Below are positions 8,795 to 17,370 of a stretch of 64,000 nucleotides of DNA, in pieces. The number at the start of each line of letters is the position of its first letter. Positions within the stretch are counted from its first letter, which is position 1. The stretch comes from Flammeovirga pectinis (GTDB lineage Bacteria > Bacteroidota > Bacteroidia > Cytophagales > Flammeovirgaceae). The notes below the pieces were generated by a model. It saw nothing but the letters and a program-made list of their open reading frames with translations, was not told the DNA's origin and searched no databases. A program made the translations under genes and the position numbers. Location: the NCBI RefSeq assembly GCF_003970675.1, contig NZ_CP034562.1, positions 682,001 to 746,000 on the forward strand, in the 5' to 3' direction.

Positions 8795-8952
8795 TCTAAT
8801 TGTACTACTGATAGAGTGGAGATTTTTTTATTTTAGGTGGAATTTTATGATCCTTTATTGATCAAAAAAATAAAGGTGGAATTATTGGTAATAATGGTGT
8901 TTAAATAGGACATTCTGTTATTTAACATGTTGTTTTTCAATACTAAAGTAGT

Positions 8953-10587
8953 TTAGTTTACAATAATTCTATTGATACGCTGATGATATCCGTGGAAGAT
9001 TTTTAGTATATAGATCCCATTTTCTACACTGTAAGGTATTTTGAAACTTGCAACATATCCATCTACGATATCAGCTGTGACAAATACTTCCTTAACTATT
9101 TTTGCGTTACTACTTATTAGTTGTATTGTTAGTTTAGATTCTTCTATGGTGCCTCTTATTTCTAAACGAATTAATCCCCCTGGTTTTACAACCGTAGGAT
9201 ATGTTCTAATTGTTAAATCATCATTTTCATTTTTAAATACTACAGGCCCATATATAGTCGAACTATTGTCAAAATCAAATTGTATTAAACGGTAATAATC
9301 TCCAGAAAATAATGTGTCTAAATATTCATAATTTACAGGAGTATTAATATTTCCTGCTCCACGTAGTGTATCAAGAAATTGCCACATTTTATTATCGTTA
9401 GAATATTCAATAGAGAAGTAATCACAATTTATTTCTGATAGCGTTTTCCATATTAATAAGTTTCCATTATCAGCTTTTTGTCCAACAAAATAGGATAACT
9501 CAACAGGTAGGTCTTCAGAATTATTTATCTTTTCACAGAGTTGATAATTTTTAGATGATTCATAACATTTCGCATCTCTAATTATGCAACTGTTTTCATT
9601 TGTGTTAAAAATAAAATTTCCTTGATTCTGAATTTTTAGACTATTATTACAAGAAAGAATAATATCACCTTGAATTTCTAACTGACCAGATTTTTCTAAG
9701 TTTATTGTTTCACCACCGAATATATCAAAGGTTTCTTTTACCAACATATTGCCACCAATAGTAAAGTAACCACCACCACCATTTTTTGAGATGATATTAC
9801 TGCCATAAACGACATTACTTCCTTCTATTAAAGTTACTTTTTCATTTCCGTTAATATAATAATTTCCCTCTACAGTTAAATTTCCTGAGATTGTAAAAAC
9901 GGCACCACCTCCACCTTTAGAATCTAGTGTTTTACCAATTGACAAACTCCCATTATCAAGAATTGTAAATTTCTCGTTTCCATTAATTTCTAAAGCCTCT
10001 TTAATAGTAAAGTTTCCATCAATAGTATAAGTAGACCCTCCGCCATTTGTAGCGTAGAAATTCCCTTCTATTGTGAGCATTCCACCATTCTGTACAGAGA
10101 TTAAGTTATTACTGTTTTTTAAGGTAAAATCTTCATTAATGATTAGACTTCCGGAAACGGTAACAGTACTTTTATTTCCTTTTAATAATAGACTGGTATT
10201 AGAGGTTAAAGTACCTAGAACGGTTATTTGAGTTTTAGGTGTGAAAGTCCCGAAATTTATTGTGGCATTTCCATCTACACCAATATTATAATGAGCATTG
10301 TTTCTGCTGTTATCAAAAGTAAGCAGTGTAGATATTTCATCTAAATTGAAATGAATACCTAAGGTTGTGATTTTATACTGTCCTCCTTCTGTAAAAGTAA
10401 TATGATCGTTATTTTTTGGATATTTATGGGTAGCATTTCCACTTACCTTTTGCCAATTATTAGTGTCTTCCCATTCTTGTATAGTAGCAAAGTTTTCCTG
10501 TAAAGGTCTAAATGTATTTTGTGCTTGTGCTATATATGTTAGGCATAGAAAAAGAGTAAATTGTAGTAGAAGTAGTGGTCTTTTCAT
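8953..10587 (-). CDS. T9SS-exported surface protein with Gly-triplet beta-solenoid repeats
   Basis: A 544-residue protein with a signal peptide ending near residue 22 (AQAQ). Residues about 100-330 consist of short strands in a repeating pattern such as xxFTISGNLxVEGNxxINGNExxTL. Gly clusters GGG or GGGG occur at 182-184, 225-228 and 270-273, about 44 residues apart, which suggests a beta-helix. Cysteines at 313, 334, 341 and 351 may form disulfides. Residues 360-460 are the same FN3-like segment (LPVELSYF, YFSIEYSND, YYRLIQFDFD) as in the neighbour at 6279-8750, and the rest is a T9SS tail (YPTVV, NGIYILKI). It has no known enzyme motif. The two neighbours share their C-terminal architecture, so a common surface role is plausible. 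Confidence 0.65.
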   Translation of the reverse strand: MKRPLLLLQFTLFLCLTYIAQAQNTFRPLQENFATIQEWEDTNNWQKVSGNATHKYPKNNDHITFTEGGQYKITTLGIHFNLDEISTLLTFDNSRNNAHYNIGVDGNATINFGTFTPKTQITVLGTLTSNTSLLLKGNKSTVTVSGSLIINEDFTLKNSNNLISVQNGGMLTIEGNFYATNGGGSTYTIDGNFTIKEALEINGNEKFTILDNGSLSIGKTLDSKGGGGAVFTISGNLTVEGNYYINGNEKVTLIEGSNVVYGSNIISKNGGGGYFTIGGNMLVKETFDIFGGETINLEKSGQLEIQGDIILSCNNSLKIQNQGNFIFNTNENSCIIRDAKCYESSKNYQLCEKINNSEDLPVELSYFVGQKADNGNLLIWKTLSEINCDYFSIEYSNDNKMWQFLDTLRGAGNINTPVNYEYLDTLFSGDYYRLIQFDFDNSSTIYGPVVFKNENDDLTIRTYPTVVKPGGLIRLEIRGTIEESKLTIQLISSNAKIVKEVFVTADIVDGYVASFKIPYSVENGIYILKIFHGYHQRINRIIVN

Positions 10588-10633
10588 GGTAGAAGTGAAT
10601 TAGGTTTCTACTTAAGTTACAAAAGACAAAATA

Positions 10634-10681
10634 AAATCTCCTTTATTTCTTAGTTATTCACTATTAAAACAAAGGAGATTT
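10634..10681 (-). terminator. Terminator of the DUF6984/RibD-like operon
   Basis: AAATCTCCTTT (10634-10644) and AAAGGAGATTT (10671-10681) pair perfectly around a long 26-nt AT-rich loop. On the minus strand the stem is followed by ATTTTGTCTTTTG. It lies just downstream of the minus-strand gene ending at 10717. Confidence 0.65.
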
Positions 10682-10716
10682 CAACTTATTGTAATTGATA
10701 CAAAACTATATTTTTT

Positions 10717-11067
10717 TTAGATAAAACCGTTTTTATCTGCAATGGCCACTTTATCAGGTGTTGGGTATTGGAGTAATTTAGAGAAATCTTTTTTCCAGAA
10801 ATCTAGATCTAAAATCTCATTATTTATATTTTTAGTTAATGTAATTACAACAGGAACTTCGTCAGTGTCTATATAAACAACTTGAACAATATCGCCACCG
10901 TAAGCTGCTTTTTCTGGAGGAGTAAAGTTTATACTTCCCATTTTTCCACCTTCATATTCATCTACCATTGTCGGTAAATCAAAATCAGTAGGGGTTTCTC
11001 CAGCCAACTGTAATAAGTGGTTGGCTAATATTAATTCTTCTTCTTTAACTAATCTTCTTTCAGCCAT
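10717..11067 (-). CDS. DUF6984-like small protein
   Basis: A 116-residue cytosolic protein. It starts MAERRLVKEEE, followed by LLQLAGE, a VDEYEGGKMGSINF strand pair, a VQVVYIDTDEVPVVITL hairpin and a tail beginning LDLDFWKKDF. This layout resembles DUF6984, a family of small proteins with unknown role; the assignment is from memory. Its ATG lies two bases after the stop of the RibD-like gene upstream, so the two form one operon ended by the hairpin at 10634-10681. Confidence 0.55.
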   Translation of the reverse strand: MAERRLVKEEELILANHLLQLAGETPTDFDLPTMVDEYEGGKMGSINFTPPEKAAYGGDIVQVVYIDTDEVPVVITLTKNINNEILDLDFWKKDFSKLLQYPTPDKVAIADKNGFI

Positions 11068-11069
11068 TA

Positions 11070-11612
11070 TTAGTTTCTTTTTCTTTTAAAATGTGATTGT
11101 ACAATTTGGCCTAGGTAAACTTTACTTTCAACAAGTTCAAAATCTTGTCTTTTATTCATAGACGTAAATAATGGTATTCCTTCTCCAAGTAAAACAGGGA
11201 TTGTTGTAAGGCATAAATCGTCTACTAAATCTTCTTTAAGAAAACTTTGTATTGTTTTTCCTCCATCTAAATAAAGATTTTTAAATCCTTTTTGATGAAT
11301 TGTATCTAGTACCTCATTTAATGTTCCATTTACAATAAATACTTTATCTTCATAGCCTTCTGGAACTTCTTTTAAAGTAGTACTCAATACAAATACAGGC
11401 TTAGAATAGGGCCAATCTATCCCAAAGCCAAGTACTGTTTCAAAAGTGTTTTTTCCCATTAATAAAGCATCAACAGATGTATTAAAATCTATGTAGCCCA
11501 TATCATCACCTTCAGGATTTGGAGTTTCATTTAACCAATCAATTCCGCCATTTTTATCAGCAATAAATCCATCTAAACTTGTAGCGATAAATACTTTATT
11601 TCTTGTTTCCAT
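11070..11612 (-). CDS. Dihydrofolate reductase family protein (RibD C-terminal-like)
   Basis: The 180-residue protein starts at METRNKVFIATSLDGFIA. A start at 11642 would add ten residues of poor fit and is less likely. It has the DHFR/RibD-C fold: SLDGFIAD near the N-terminus, DALLMGKNTFE near 50, KPVFVLST near 70, LYLDGGKTIQSFL near 113 and PVLLGEGIPLF near 136. Members bind NADPH and reduce folate- or pterin-like substrates, and many stand-alone copies such as this have no proven substrate. It is co-transcribed with the DUF6984-like gene and divergent from the ABC-F gene. Confidence 0.8.
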   Translation of the reverse strand: METRNKVFIATSLDGFIADKNGGIDWLNETPNPEGDDMGYIDFNTSVDALLMGKNTFETVLGFGIDWPYSKPVFVLSTTLKEVPEGYEDKVFIVNGTLNEVLDTIHQKGFKNLYLDGGKTIQSFLKEDLVDDLCLTTIPVLLGEGIPLFTSMNKRQDFELVESKVYLGQIVQSHFKRKRN

Positions 11613-11736
11613 AGGTTGATACGTATAGATTGTAAATTTCACGAAAGATAGAAATAAACTAATGGAAGAACCAAGTTGGTAGTATAATAAAATATAACTC
11701 TGTACAGCAAAGCAAGAGTGCTTCTACATTTTTTTG

Positions 11737-11744
11737 TAGCTTTG
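11737..11744 (+). promoter_or_regulatory. Promoter -7 box for the ABC-F gene
   Basis: TAGCTTTG is an exact TAnnTTTG match, 22 bases before the ATG at 11766. Transcription would begin near 11750. It also argues against a start at 11718, which lies upstream of this box. Confidence 0.6.
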
Positions 11745-11765
11745 TACCTTCAAATAAAAAAGCAT

Positions 11766-13400
11766 ATGATATCAGTTGATAATTTAGGAGTAGAATTTAG
11801 TGGAGCAACACTTTTTAGTGGCGTTTCTTTTGTGGTAAACCCTACAGATAAAATTGCCTTAATGGGTAAAAATGGCGCGGGTAAATCCACTTTAATGAAA
11901 ATAGTAGCAGGTGTACAAAAACCTACTACAGGTAAAGTATCTGCACCAAAAGATGCAGTTATTGCCTACTTGCCTCAGCATTTATTAACTGAAGACGATT
12001 GTACTGTTTTTGAAGAAACTGCTAAGGCATTTAAACAGATCTTCCAGATGCGAGATGAGATGGAAGAACTCAATAAAGCATTAGAGACTAGAACAGATTA
12101 CGAAAGTGCCGAATACATGGGCATTATTGAAAAAGTAACTGATTTAGGAGAAAAATTCTATGCTTTAGAAGAAATAAACTACGATGCAGAAGTAGAAAAA
12201 GCATTAAAAGGTTTAGGCTTTAAGCAAGAAGATTTTCAACGCCAAACAAGTGAGTTTAGTGGAGGTTGGAGAATGCGTATTGAATTGGCTAAAATTTTAT
12301 TACAAAAGCCAGATCTTATTTTACTAGATGAGCCTACCAACCATATTGATATTGAATCTGTAATTTGGTTAGAAGACTTTTTGGTAAATAAAGCCGATGC
12401 TGTAATGGTTATCTCTCATGATAGAGCATTTATTGATAACATTACAAACCGTACTATTGAAGTGACAATGGGACGTATTTACGATTATAAAGCCAATTAT
12501 TCTAAGTATTTAGAATTACGAGAAGACCGTAGAGCACACCAAGTAAAAGCATACAACGAACAACAAAAAATGATTGCGGATAATAGAGCATTCATTGATC
12601 GTTTTAAAGGAACATATTCTAAAACAAATCAGGTTTCTTCTAGAGAAAGAATGCTTGAAAAGTTAGATATTATAGAAATAGATGAGGTAGATACTTCAGC
12701 ATTAAAGCTTCGTTTTCCTCCAGCTCCTCGTTCTGGAGAATTTCCGGTTACAGTTTCTGAAGTAACAAAGAAATATGAAGAGCAAGTGGTATTTAAAGAT
12801 GCAAGCCTGTCTATTAGAAAAGGAGAAAAGGTATCTTTTGTTGGTAGAAATGGCGAAGGTAAATCTACCATGATTAAAGCTATTTTGAATGAGATAGATG
12901 TTGATGGTAAATGTGAATTAGGACACAATGTTAGTGTTGGTTACTTTGCTCAAAATCAAGCATCTTTATTAGATGAGTCTTTAACGATTTTCCAAACGGT
13001 AGATGAGGTAGCTAAAGGTGATATCAGAAAGCAGATTAATAACATCTTAGGGGGCTTTATGTTCCAAGGAGAAGACGTTGATAAAAAAGTAAGTGTTCTT
13101 TCTGGAGGAGAAAAAACTCGTCTAGCAATGGTGAAATTACTTTTAGAACCTATCAACTTGTTAATTCTTGATGAACCGACAAACCATTTGGACCTTAAAT
13201 CAAAGGATGTTTTAAAAGAAGCATTAAAAGATTTTGACGGAACATTAATATTGGTTTCTCACGATAGAGATTTCTTACAGGGATTATCAGAGAAAGTATT
13301 CGAATTTAAAGAACAAAGAGTTATTGAGCATTTCGAATCAATTGATGCTTTCTTAGAAAGAAATAGAATAAAAAGTATTGCTGATATTAACTTGAAGTAA
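11766..13400 (+). CDS. ABC-F family ATPase (translation-associated)
   Basis: This 544-residue protein begins MISVDNLGVEF. Domain 1 has Walker A GKNGAGKST (about 34-42), a signature-like FSGGW and DEPTNHID. A basic linker follows (about 245-310, including the RAFIDRFKGTYSKTNQ region). Domain 2 has GRNGEGKST, LSGGEKTRLAM and DEPTNHLD, with SHDR switch motifs in both domains. Full-length ABC-F proteins are about 500-650 residues, so this one is complete. They bind the ribosomal E site, and the FSGGWRMR form of the first signature is common among the EttA/YdiF/Uup group. It is a single gene with its own promoter (11737-11744) and terminator (13422-13452). Confidence 0.92.
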   Translation: MISVDNLGVEFSGATLFSGVSFVVNPTDKIALMGKNGAGKSTLMKIVAGVQKPTTGKVSAPKDAVIAYLPQHLLTEDDCTVFEETAKAFKQIFQMRDEMEELNKALETRTDYESAEYMGIIEKVTDLGEKFYALEEINYDAEVEKALKGLGFKQEDFQRQTSEFSGGWRMRIELAKILLQKPDLILLDEPTNHIDIESVIWLEDFLVNKADAVMVISHDRAFIDNITNRTIEVTMGRIYDYKANYSKYLELREDRRAHQVKAYNEQQKMIADNRAFIDRFKGTYSKTNQVSSRERMLEKLDIIEIDEVDTSALKLRFPPAPRSGEFPVTVSEVTKKYEEQVVFKDASLSIRKGEKVSFVGRNGEGKSTMIKAILNEIDVDGKCELGHNVSVGYFAQNQASLLDESLTIFQTVDEVAKGDIRKQINNILGGFMFQGEDVDKKVSVLSGGEKTRLAMVKLLLEPINLLILDEPTNHLDLKSKDVLKEALKDFDGTLILVSHDRDFLQGLSEKVFEFKEQRVIEHFESIDAFLERNRIKSIADINLK

Positions 13401-13421
13401 TTTTTTTTTCAGAAAAAGAAG

Positions 13422-13452
13422 AAGGTCACTAATAAAATTGGTGACCTTTTTT
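13422..13452 (+). terminator. Intrinsic terminator of the ABC-F gene
   Basis: AAGGTCAC (13422-13429) pairs with GTGACCTT (13441-13448) around an 11-nt loop and is followed by a T-run. It lies between convergent genes and may serve both. Confidence 0.8.
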
Positions 13453-13473
13453 GATTGATATGGAACTTAATTA

Positions 13474-14007
13474 TTATTCCTTTAACACGCATTTAATTTC
13501 TATTTTTACCTCGTTACCCACTGTAAAAGTTCCAGTGTCTTCGCCAAGGTTAAAATCAAGTCTGTTAATTTTTAACTGACCTGTAAATGAGTTTTTATCT
13601 TTATTAAAATCAATAGTTACAGCTTTTGTAACGCCATGTAAAGTAAGTTTACCATTGCTTTCATAGCCGTTATCAGTTTTTCGAATCTCATTAGAAACAA
13701 AACATATTGAAGGGAATTTTTCAACATTAAAAAAGTCCTCATTTCTTAAATGTTCATCTCTTTTTTCATTATCTGTATATATTGATTCTGCTGATATGCA
13801 AACATTAAATTTTGAGGAATTTAGATTTTCTGCATTAAAATTAATTTCCCCATCCATCTCTTTGAATGTGCCCTCAACAGTGTTGACTTTAAAATTACTA
13901 ATAGTAAAAGCTACTTTAGAAAGTGTTTGATCTATATTTTGAGCTGTAACTAAAGACAGAGTATTAAATAAAAATGGAATTAGATATAGGACTATTTTTT
14001 TTGCCAT
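13474..14007 (-). CDS. YceI family protein, exported
   Basis: A 177-residue protein with a signal peptide ending near residue 22 (VTAQ). The mature sequence is typical of YceI: DQTLSKVAFTISNFKVNTVEGTF at the start, SIYTDNEKRDEHLRNEDFFNVEKFP in the middle and GKLTLHGVTKAV later. YceI proteins are lipocalin-like barrels that bind isoprenoid or other lipids in the periplasm. In Bacteroidetes their ligand is generally unknown. It begins 8 bases after the stop of the outer-membrane protein gene upstream and is probably co-transcribed with it. Confidence 0.88.
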   Translation of the reverse strand: MAKKIVLYLIPFLFNTLSLVTAQNIDQTLSKVAFTISNFKVNTVEGTFKEMDGEINFNAENLNSSKFNVCISAESIYTDNEKRDEHLRNEDFFNVEKFPSICFVSNEIRKTDNGYESNGKLTLHGVTKAVTIDFNKDKNSFTGQLKINRLDFNLGEDTGTFTVGNEVKIEIKCVLKE

Positions 14008-14015
14008 AATATTAT

Positions 14016-14693
14016 TTATTTTAGGTTATATCTAGCACCTACAATTAAACCATTACTAATACCTCTATATCTTTTATTTCCTTGTTGTAATTCTGTAGGA
14101 GTTGAATATTCTGTAAAAGTACTTGCAAAGCCTACTCGTGCAGACCATTTTTTATTAAAGTGATATTGTGCGTAAAATTCTGATTTTAACATGCCAATAT
14201 CATTTGCTCCAATTAATAACGCAGAAACATTATTAGAAGAAACTGTAGTATTTTGATCTACACCATTACCTGTATAAACAGCATCGTGCTCAGGTCCAAA
14301 TGTATACCCGATAACATCTATATTCATTCCTACTTCAAATTTTCCTTTAAATAGATAGCTAACAGAAAAATATAAAGCAAGGTTCATTTGGCTTGGAGAG
14401 TTGATGGTTACTGTATCTTGTTTACTAGCTTCTCCAAAGTATTCTGGAGGAGCAGAATAAAATTCTTTACTACCAGTTGTGAATCCAGAAAAGCGCAGAC
14501 CTGTACCTAAAATAAAGTTTCTATTTTTACCAATACCCCAAGAATGGCCATAAGCAAGAGAGCCAACAAAATCAGTTCCTACCTGTACAGAACCATCTAA
14601 ATAGACATACTTTTTCGTAGGAGTAACATCGTCCTGAGCAAATATTAATGTAGATGAAACGAATAAGATTAAGAGTGTTAGAATGTTTTTCAT
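14016..14693 (-). CDS. Outer-membrane beta-barrel protein
   Basis: A 225-residue protein with a signal peptide ending near residue 19 (LIFAQ). Alternating strands follow (YVYLDGSVQVGTDF, FILGTGLRFSGF, MNLALYFSVSYLF), and it ends in a strand with aromatic/basic pattern, ...NGLIVGARYNLK. This is consistent with an 8-10-strand OmpA/OmpW-like barrel. No ligand can be inferred. It is the first gene of a two-gene operon with the YceI gene. About 220 bases of AT-rich sequence separate it from the divergent Sm-like gene. Confidence 0.7.
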   Translation of the reverse strand: MKNILTLLILFVSSTLIFAQDDVTPTKKYVYLDGSVQVGTDFVGSLAYGHSWGIGKNRNFILGTGLRFSGFTTGSKEFYSAPPEYFGEASKQDTVTINSPSQMNLALYFSVSYLFKGKFEVGMNIDVIGYTFGPEHDAVYTGNGVDQNTTVSSNNVSALLIGANDIGMLKSEFYAQYHFNKKWSARVGFASTFTEYSTPTELQQGNKRYRGISNGLIVGARYNLK

Positions 14694-14914
14694 TTTAATT
14701 TTATAATTAGTTTTTCAAAAAAGTTACTCATTAGACGTACATGCTTTTTGGAACTGACAATTATTTTGAAAAAAAATAAAGAAAAGTAAATAGTCTTTTT
14801 TGAATACGTAAAATAATTATAACCTTAAAGCCAAATAACTAAGACCATATTATCTTCTAGTCTAGAGTATTTTTTTTATCTTCGAGCAAAGGATTAATTA
14901 TTCAATTTTCAAGA

Positions 14915-15142
14915 ATGCGTAAAACAAACAAAAGATATTTTGGGGCAAAGATTGCTTCAGAGGCAAATAGTTTCATTGGCAAGTCAATAGATATTATACT
15001 TAAAAATGGACAAAGTTACCATGGAGTCGTAAAAAGTGTAACAGAGAATAGTTACGCACTTACTGATGGCTTGGCAGGGAAACACTTGTTAGAGTTTTCA
15101 TTAATAGATGAAATTATAGAAACTGTAGATGCAAAATATTAA
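14915..15142 (+). CDS. Small Sm-like (Hfq/LSm fold) protein
   Basis: A 75-residue protein with a basic N-terminus (MRKTNKRYFGAK). A five-strand SH3-like pattern follows: SIDIILKNGQSYHGVVKSV (23-41), YALTDGLAGKHLLEF (47-61) and SLIDEIIET. The first part matches an Sm1 motif (hydrophobic strand, NG turn, G in strand 2). The FSLIDEIIE end is like an Sm2 strand but lacks the KHA of Hfq. Sm proteins form rings that bind RNA. It is a single gene; a TATCTTCG box near 14877-14884 could be its -7 element. An RNA-binding role is inferred from the fold pattern only. An SH3-like protein of another type remains possible. Confidence 0.55.
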   Translation: MRKTNKRYFGAKIASEANSFIGKSIDIILKNGQSYHGVVKSVTENSYALTDGLAGKHLLEFSLIDEIIETVDAKY

Positions 15143-15308
15143 TCTTGTTGCAAGCATTTAAGTTAGTAATTAACCCATTCATTTAACTTTTTTTACAAAA
15201 AATACTTTTCCTTTAATTTATTCTAGAAACAATTAGGTAACATTGAAACTATTTTAACTTTACCTCGTTATTATACCTAACATTATTTAAAACAGAATTC
15301 AATCTATC

Positions 15309-16685
15309 ATGATTACTAAAAAGAAAATAACCGACCCGAACGCAAAACATAATAATATTCGCTCAATTAGAAATAAAGTGAGTGTTCCAAAATACGAGCT
15401 TCCTCAAAGTGAAATGGACGCCAATGAAGCGTATAATATTATACATAATGAATTAATGTTAGATGGTAATGCACGTTTAAATCTAGCGACTTTTGTTACC
15501 ACTTGGATGGAGCCAGAAGCTGAGAAACTAATGGCAGAGACATTCGATAAAAATATGATAGATAAAGATGAATATCCTCAAACAGCAATGTTAGAAGAGA
15601 GGTGTATCAATATCATATCAAGATTATTTAATGCACCCGAAGAAGAAGATACAACAGGTTCTTCTGCTATAGGATCTAGTGAAGCTGTAATGCTAGCTGG
15701 TATGGCGTTTAAAAGAAAATGGAGAGATCGTCAAAAAGCTGCAGGGAAATCTACAGAAAATCCAAACTTAGTTCTTGGTACTAATGTTCAAGTTGTTTGG
15801 GAGAAATTCTGTAGATATTGGGATGTTGAACCAAGATTCATTCCAATGAAAGAAGGTAAATATGTAATTACTGCTGATGAAGTAGTAGCTGCAATTGACG
15901 AAAATACAATAGGAGTTGTCGCAATTTTAGGAACAACATTTACAGGCGAATTTGAACCTATTGAGTCGATCCATGACGCAATGGTTAAAAATAATGCAGC
16001 CAAAGGATTTGTAACTCCTTTACATATAGATGCAGCAAGTGGAGGTTTTGTAGCTCCATTTATACACCCTGATTTAAAATGGGATTTTAGATTACCATTA
16101 GTGAAATCGATCAATGTTTCTGGGCATAAATATGGTCTAGTTTACCCTGGTGTAGGTTGGGTTGTGTGGAGAGATAAATCTGAACTACCAGAAGATTTGA
16201 TTTTTCATGTAAATTATTTAGGTGGTGATATGCCAACTTTTACATTGAATTTCTCTAGACCGGGTAATCAAATTGTTGGACAGTACTATAATTTTATACG
16301 TTTAGGCCGTGATGGATATACCCAAGTGATGACGGAATTACGTGATATTGCTATGCGATTATCTAGTGGAATAGAAAAACTTGGTCACTTTGAATTATTG
16401 AGTGATGGAAGTTCAATTCCCGTTTTTGCATTTAGCGTATTGCCTGGGGCTAATTTTACTGTGTATGATATGTCGAGTAGGCTAAGAGAAAGAGGTTGGT
16501 TAGTTCCTGCCTATACTATGCCTGCAGAAATTGAAGATAAAGCAGTACTTAGAATTGTAATAAGAGAGGGCTTTAATAGTGATATGGGAGAAATGCTCTT
16601 AGAAGATATTAAGAATGCTGCAGATATGTTTACGTCTAAAGGATATAGAGAAAAACGTACATCAGGTAGTAGCTTTGCGCACTAA
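15309..16685 (+). CDS. gadB: Glutamate decarboxylase
   Basis: The 458-residue protein matches the usual 460-470 of bacterial GadB. It converts L-glutamate to GABA and CO2, consuming a proton, with pyridoxal phosphate. Visible motifs: TTGSSAIGSSEAVMLAG (115-131, cofactor phosphate and substrate region), HIDAASGGFVAPF (239-251, Asp binding the PLP ring nitrogen) and SINVSGHKYGLVYPG with Schiff-base K274 (K276 in E. coli). The C-terminus RTSGSSFAH has the HxT-like end region only weakly, so pH-dependent autoinhibition is unclear. A membrane protein follows after 15 bases. No GadC antiporter is seen. Confidence 0.93.
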   Translation: MITKKKITDPNAKHNNIRSIRNKVSVPKYELPQSEMDANEAYNIIHNELMLDGNARLNLATFVTTWMEPEAEKLMAETFDKNMIDKDEYPQTAMLEERCINIISRLFNAPEEEDTTGSSAIGSSEAVMLAGMAFKRKWRDRQKAAGKSTENPNLVLGTNVQVVWEKFCRYWDVEPRFIPMKEGKYVITADEVVAAIDENTIGVVAILGTTFTGEFEPIESIHDAMVKNNAAKGFVTPLHIDAASGGFVAPFIHPDLKWDFRLPLVKSINVSGHKYGLVYPGVGWVVWRDKSELPEDLIFHVNYLGGDMPTFTLNFSRPGNQIVGQYYNFIRLGRDGYTQVMTELRDIAMRLSSGIEKLGHFELLSDGSSIPVFAFSVLPGANFTVYDMSSRLRERGWLVPAYTMPAEIEDKAVLRIVIREGFNSDMGEMLLEDIKNAADMFTSKGYREKRTSGSSFAH

Positions 16686-16700
16686 AAAATATATTGAATA

Positions 16701-17339
16701 ATGCATATTCATTTTCATGAACTGACATCCAGAAAAATGGTAATCTGGATGTCAGTCCTTTTTATGATTGGAGCATCTTTATTTATGGGTGCATCAATTG
16801 GTTTTTTATTACCTAATCCTAATTCTTCTCAACTTAATATTACTTATTTTGTTGGTTCGATCCCCTTTACATCAGCAGCTTTTTTACAACTTTTAGATGC
16901 GAGTAATCAGAAAGGGCAATCTTGGCAATTATTGGTTTATCGTCCTCAAAATACAGGTTATAAAGCGGCATTAAGTCAGTGGTTAGGTACAATTCTCTTC
17001 AATTTAAATACATTCGATGCTACATTTAATCTTACTTGGCAACAGTCAGATTTTTTAGTGTGGACACCAAATATGATAGGGTCGATCTTTTTTATGATCT
17101 CAGCGATCTATTTATTGAAAGACATCAATTTTGCATTCGATAGTAAAAACAATGAATTCAATAGTGTGTGGGTTAATTTCTTAGGTTGCTTAACTTTTTT
17201 ATTATCTGCATTTACTTCTATCTATTTACCCACAGCTTTTCCTATATGGGTAGTTGATTTTGCATTAATCAATACCTTACTTGGTGCTTTTTGCTTTTTC
17301 TTAGCAAGTGCTTTAACCTTAACAAGATTACCGAAGTAG
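16701..17339 (+). CDS. Multi-pass membrane protein, YrhK-like, downstream of gadB
   Basis: A 212-residue protein with five hydrophobic spans: about 13-35, 47-62, 129-147, 157-175 and 180-205. The pattern of a short first span, the NITYFVGSIPFTSAAFLQLLDA region and paired C-terminal spans resembles YrhK-type membrane proteins; this is tentative. It starts 15 bases after gadB and has no promoter of its own that I can see, so it is probably co-transcribed. A role in acid or GABA physiology is an inference from position. The fold is not that of an amino-acid antiporter (about 12 spans expected). Confidence 0.55.
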   Translation: MHIHFHELTSRKMVIWMSVLFMIGASLFMGASIGFLLPNPNSSQLNITYFVGSIPFTSAAFLQLLDASNQKGQSWQLLVYRPQNTGYKAALSQWLGTILFNLNTFDATFNLTWQQSDFLVWTPNMIGSIFFMISAIYLLKDINFAFDSKNNEFNSVWVNFLGCLTFLLSAFTSIYLPTAFPIWVVDFALINTLLGAFCFFLASALTLTRLPK

Positions 17340-17370
17340 ATTCTGATTTACATTTTAAATAGAGGATTTT

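Noticed and set aside
2024-10587. A complete carrageenan utilisation locus.
   Set aside because: No sulfatases, SusC/SusD pair, GH16 or GH127/129-type genes or regulator occur here; only the GH82-like genes and surface proteins support it.
16858-16870. GGTTCGATCCCC resembles the T-arm of a tRNA.
   Set aside because: It lies inside a clear membrane-protein gene, and no acceptor stem or anticodon arm can be folded around it.
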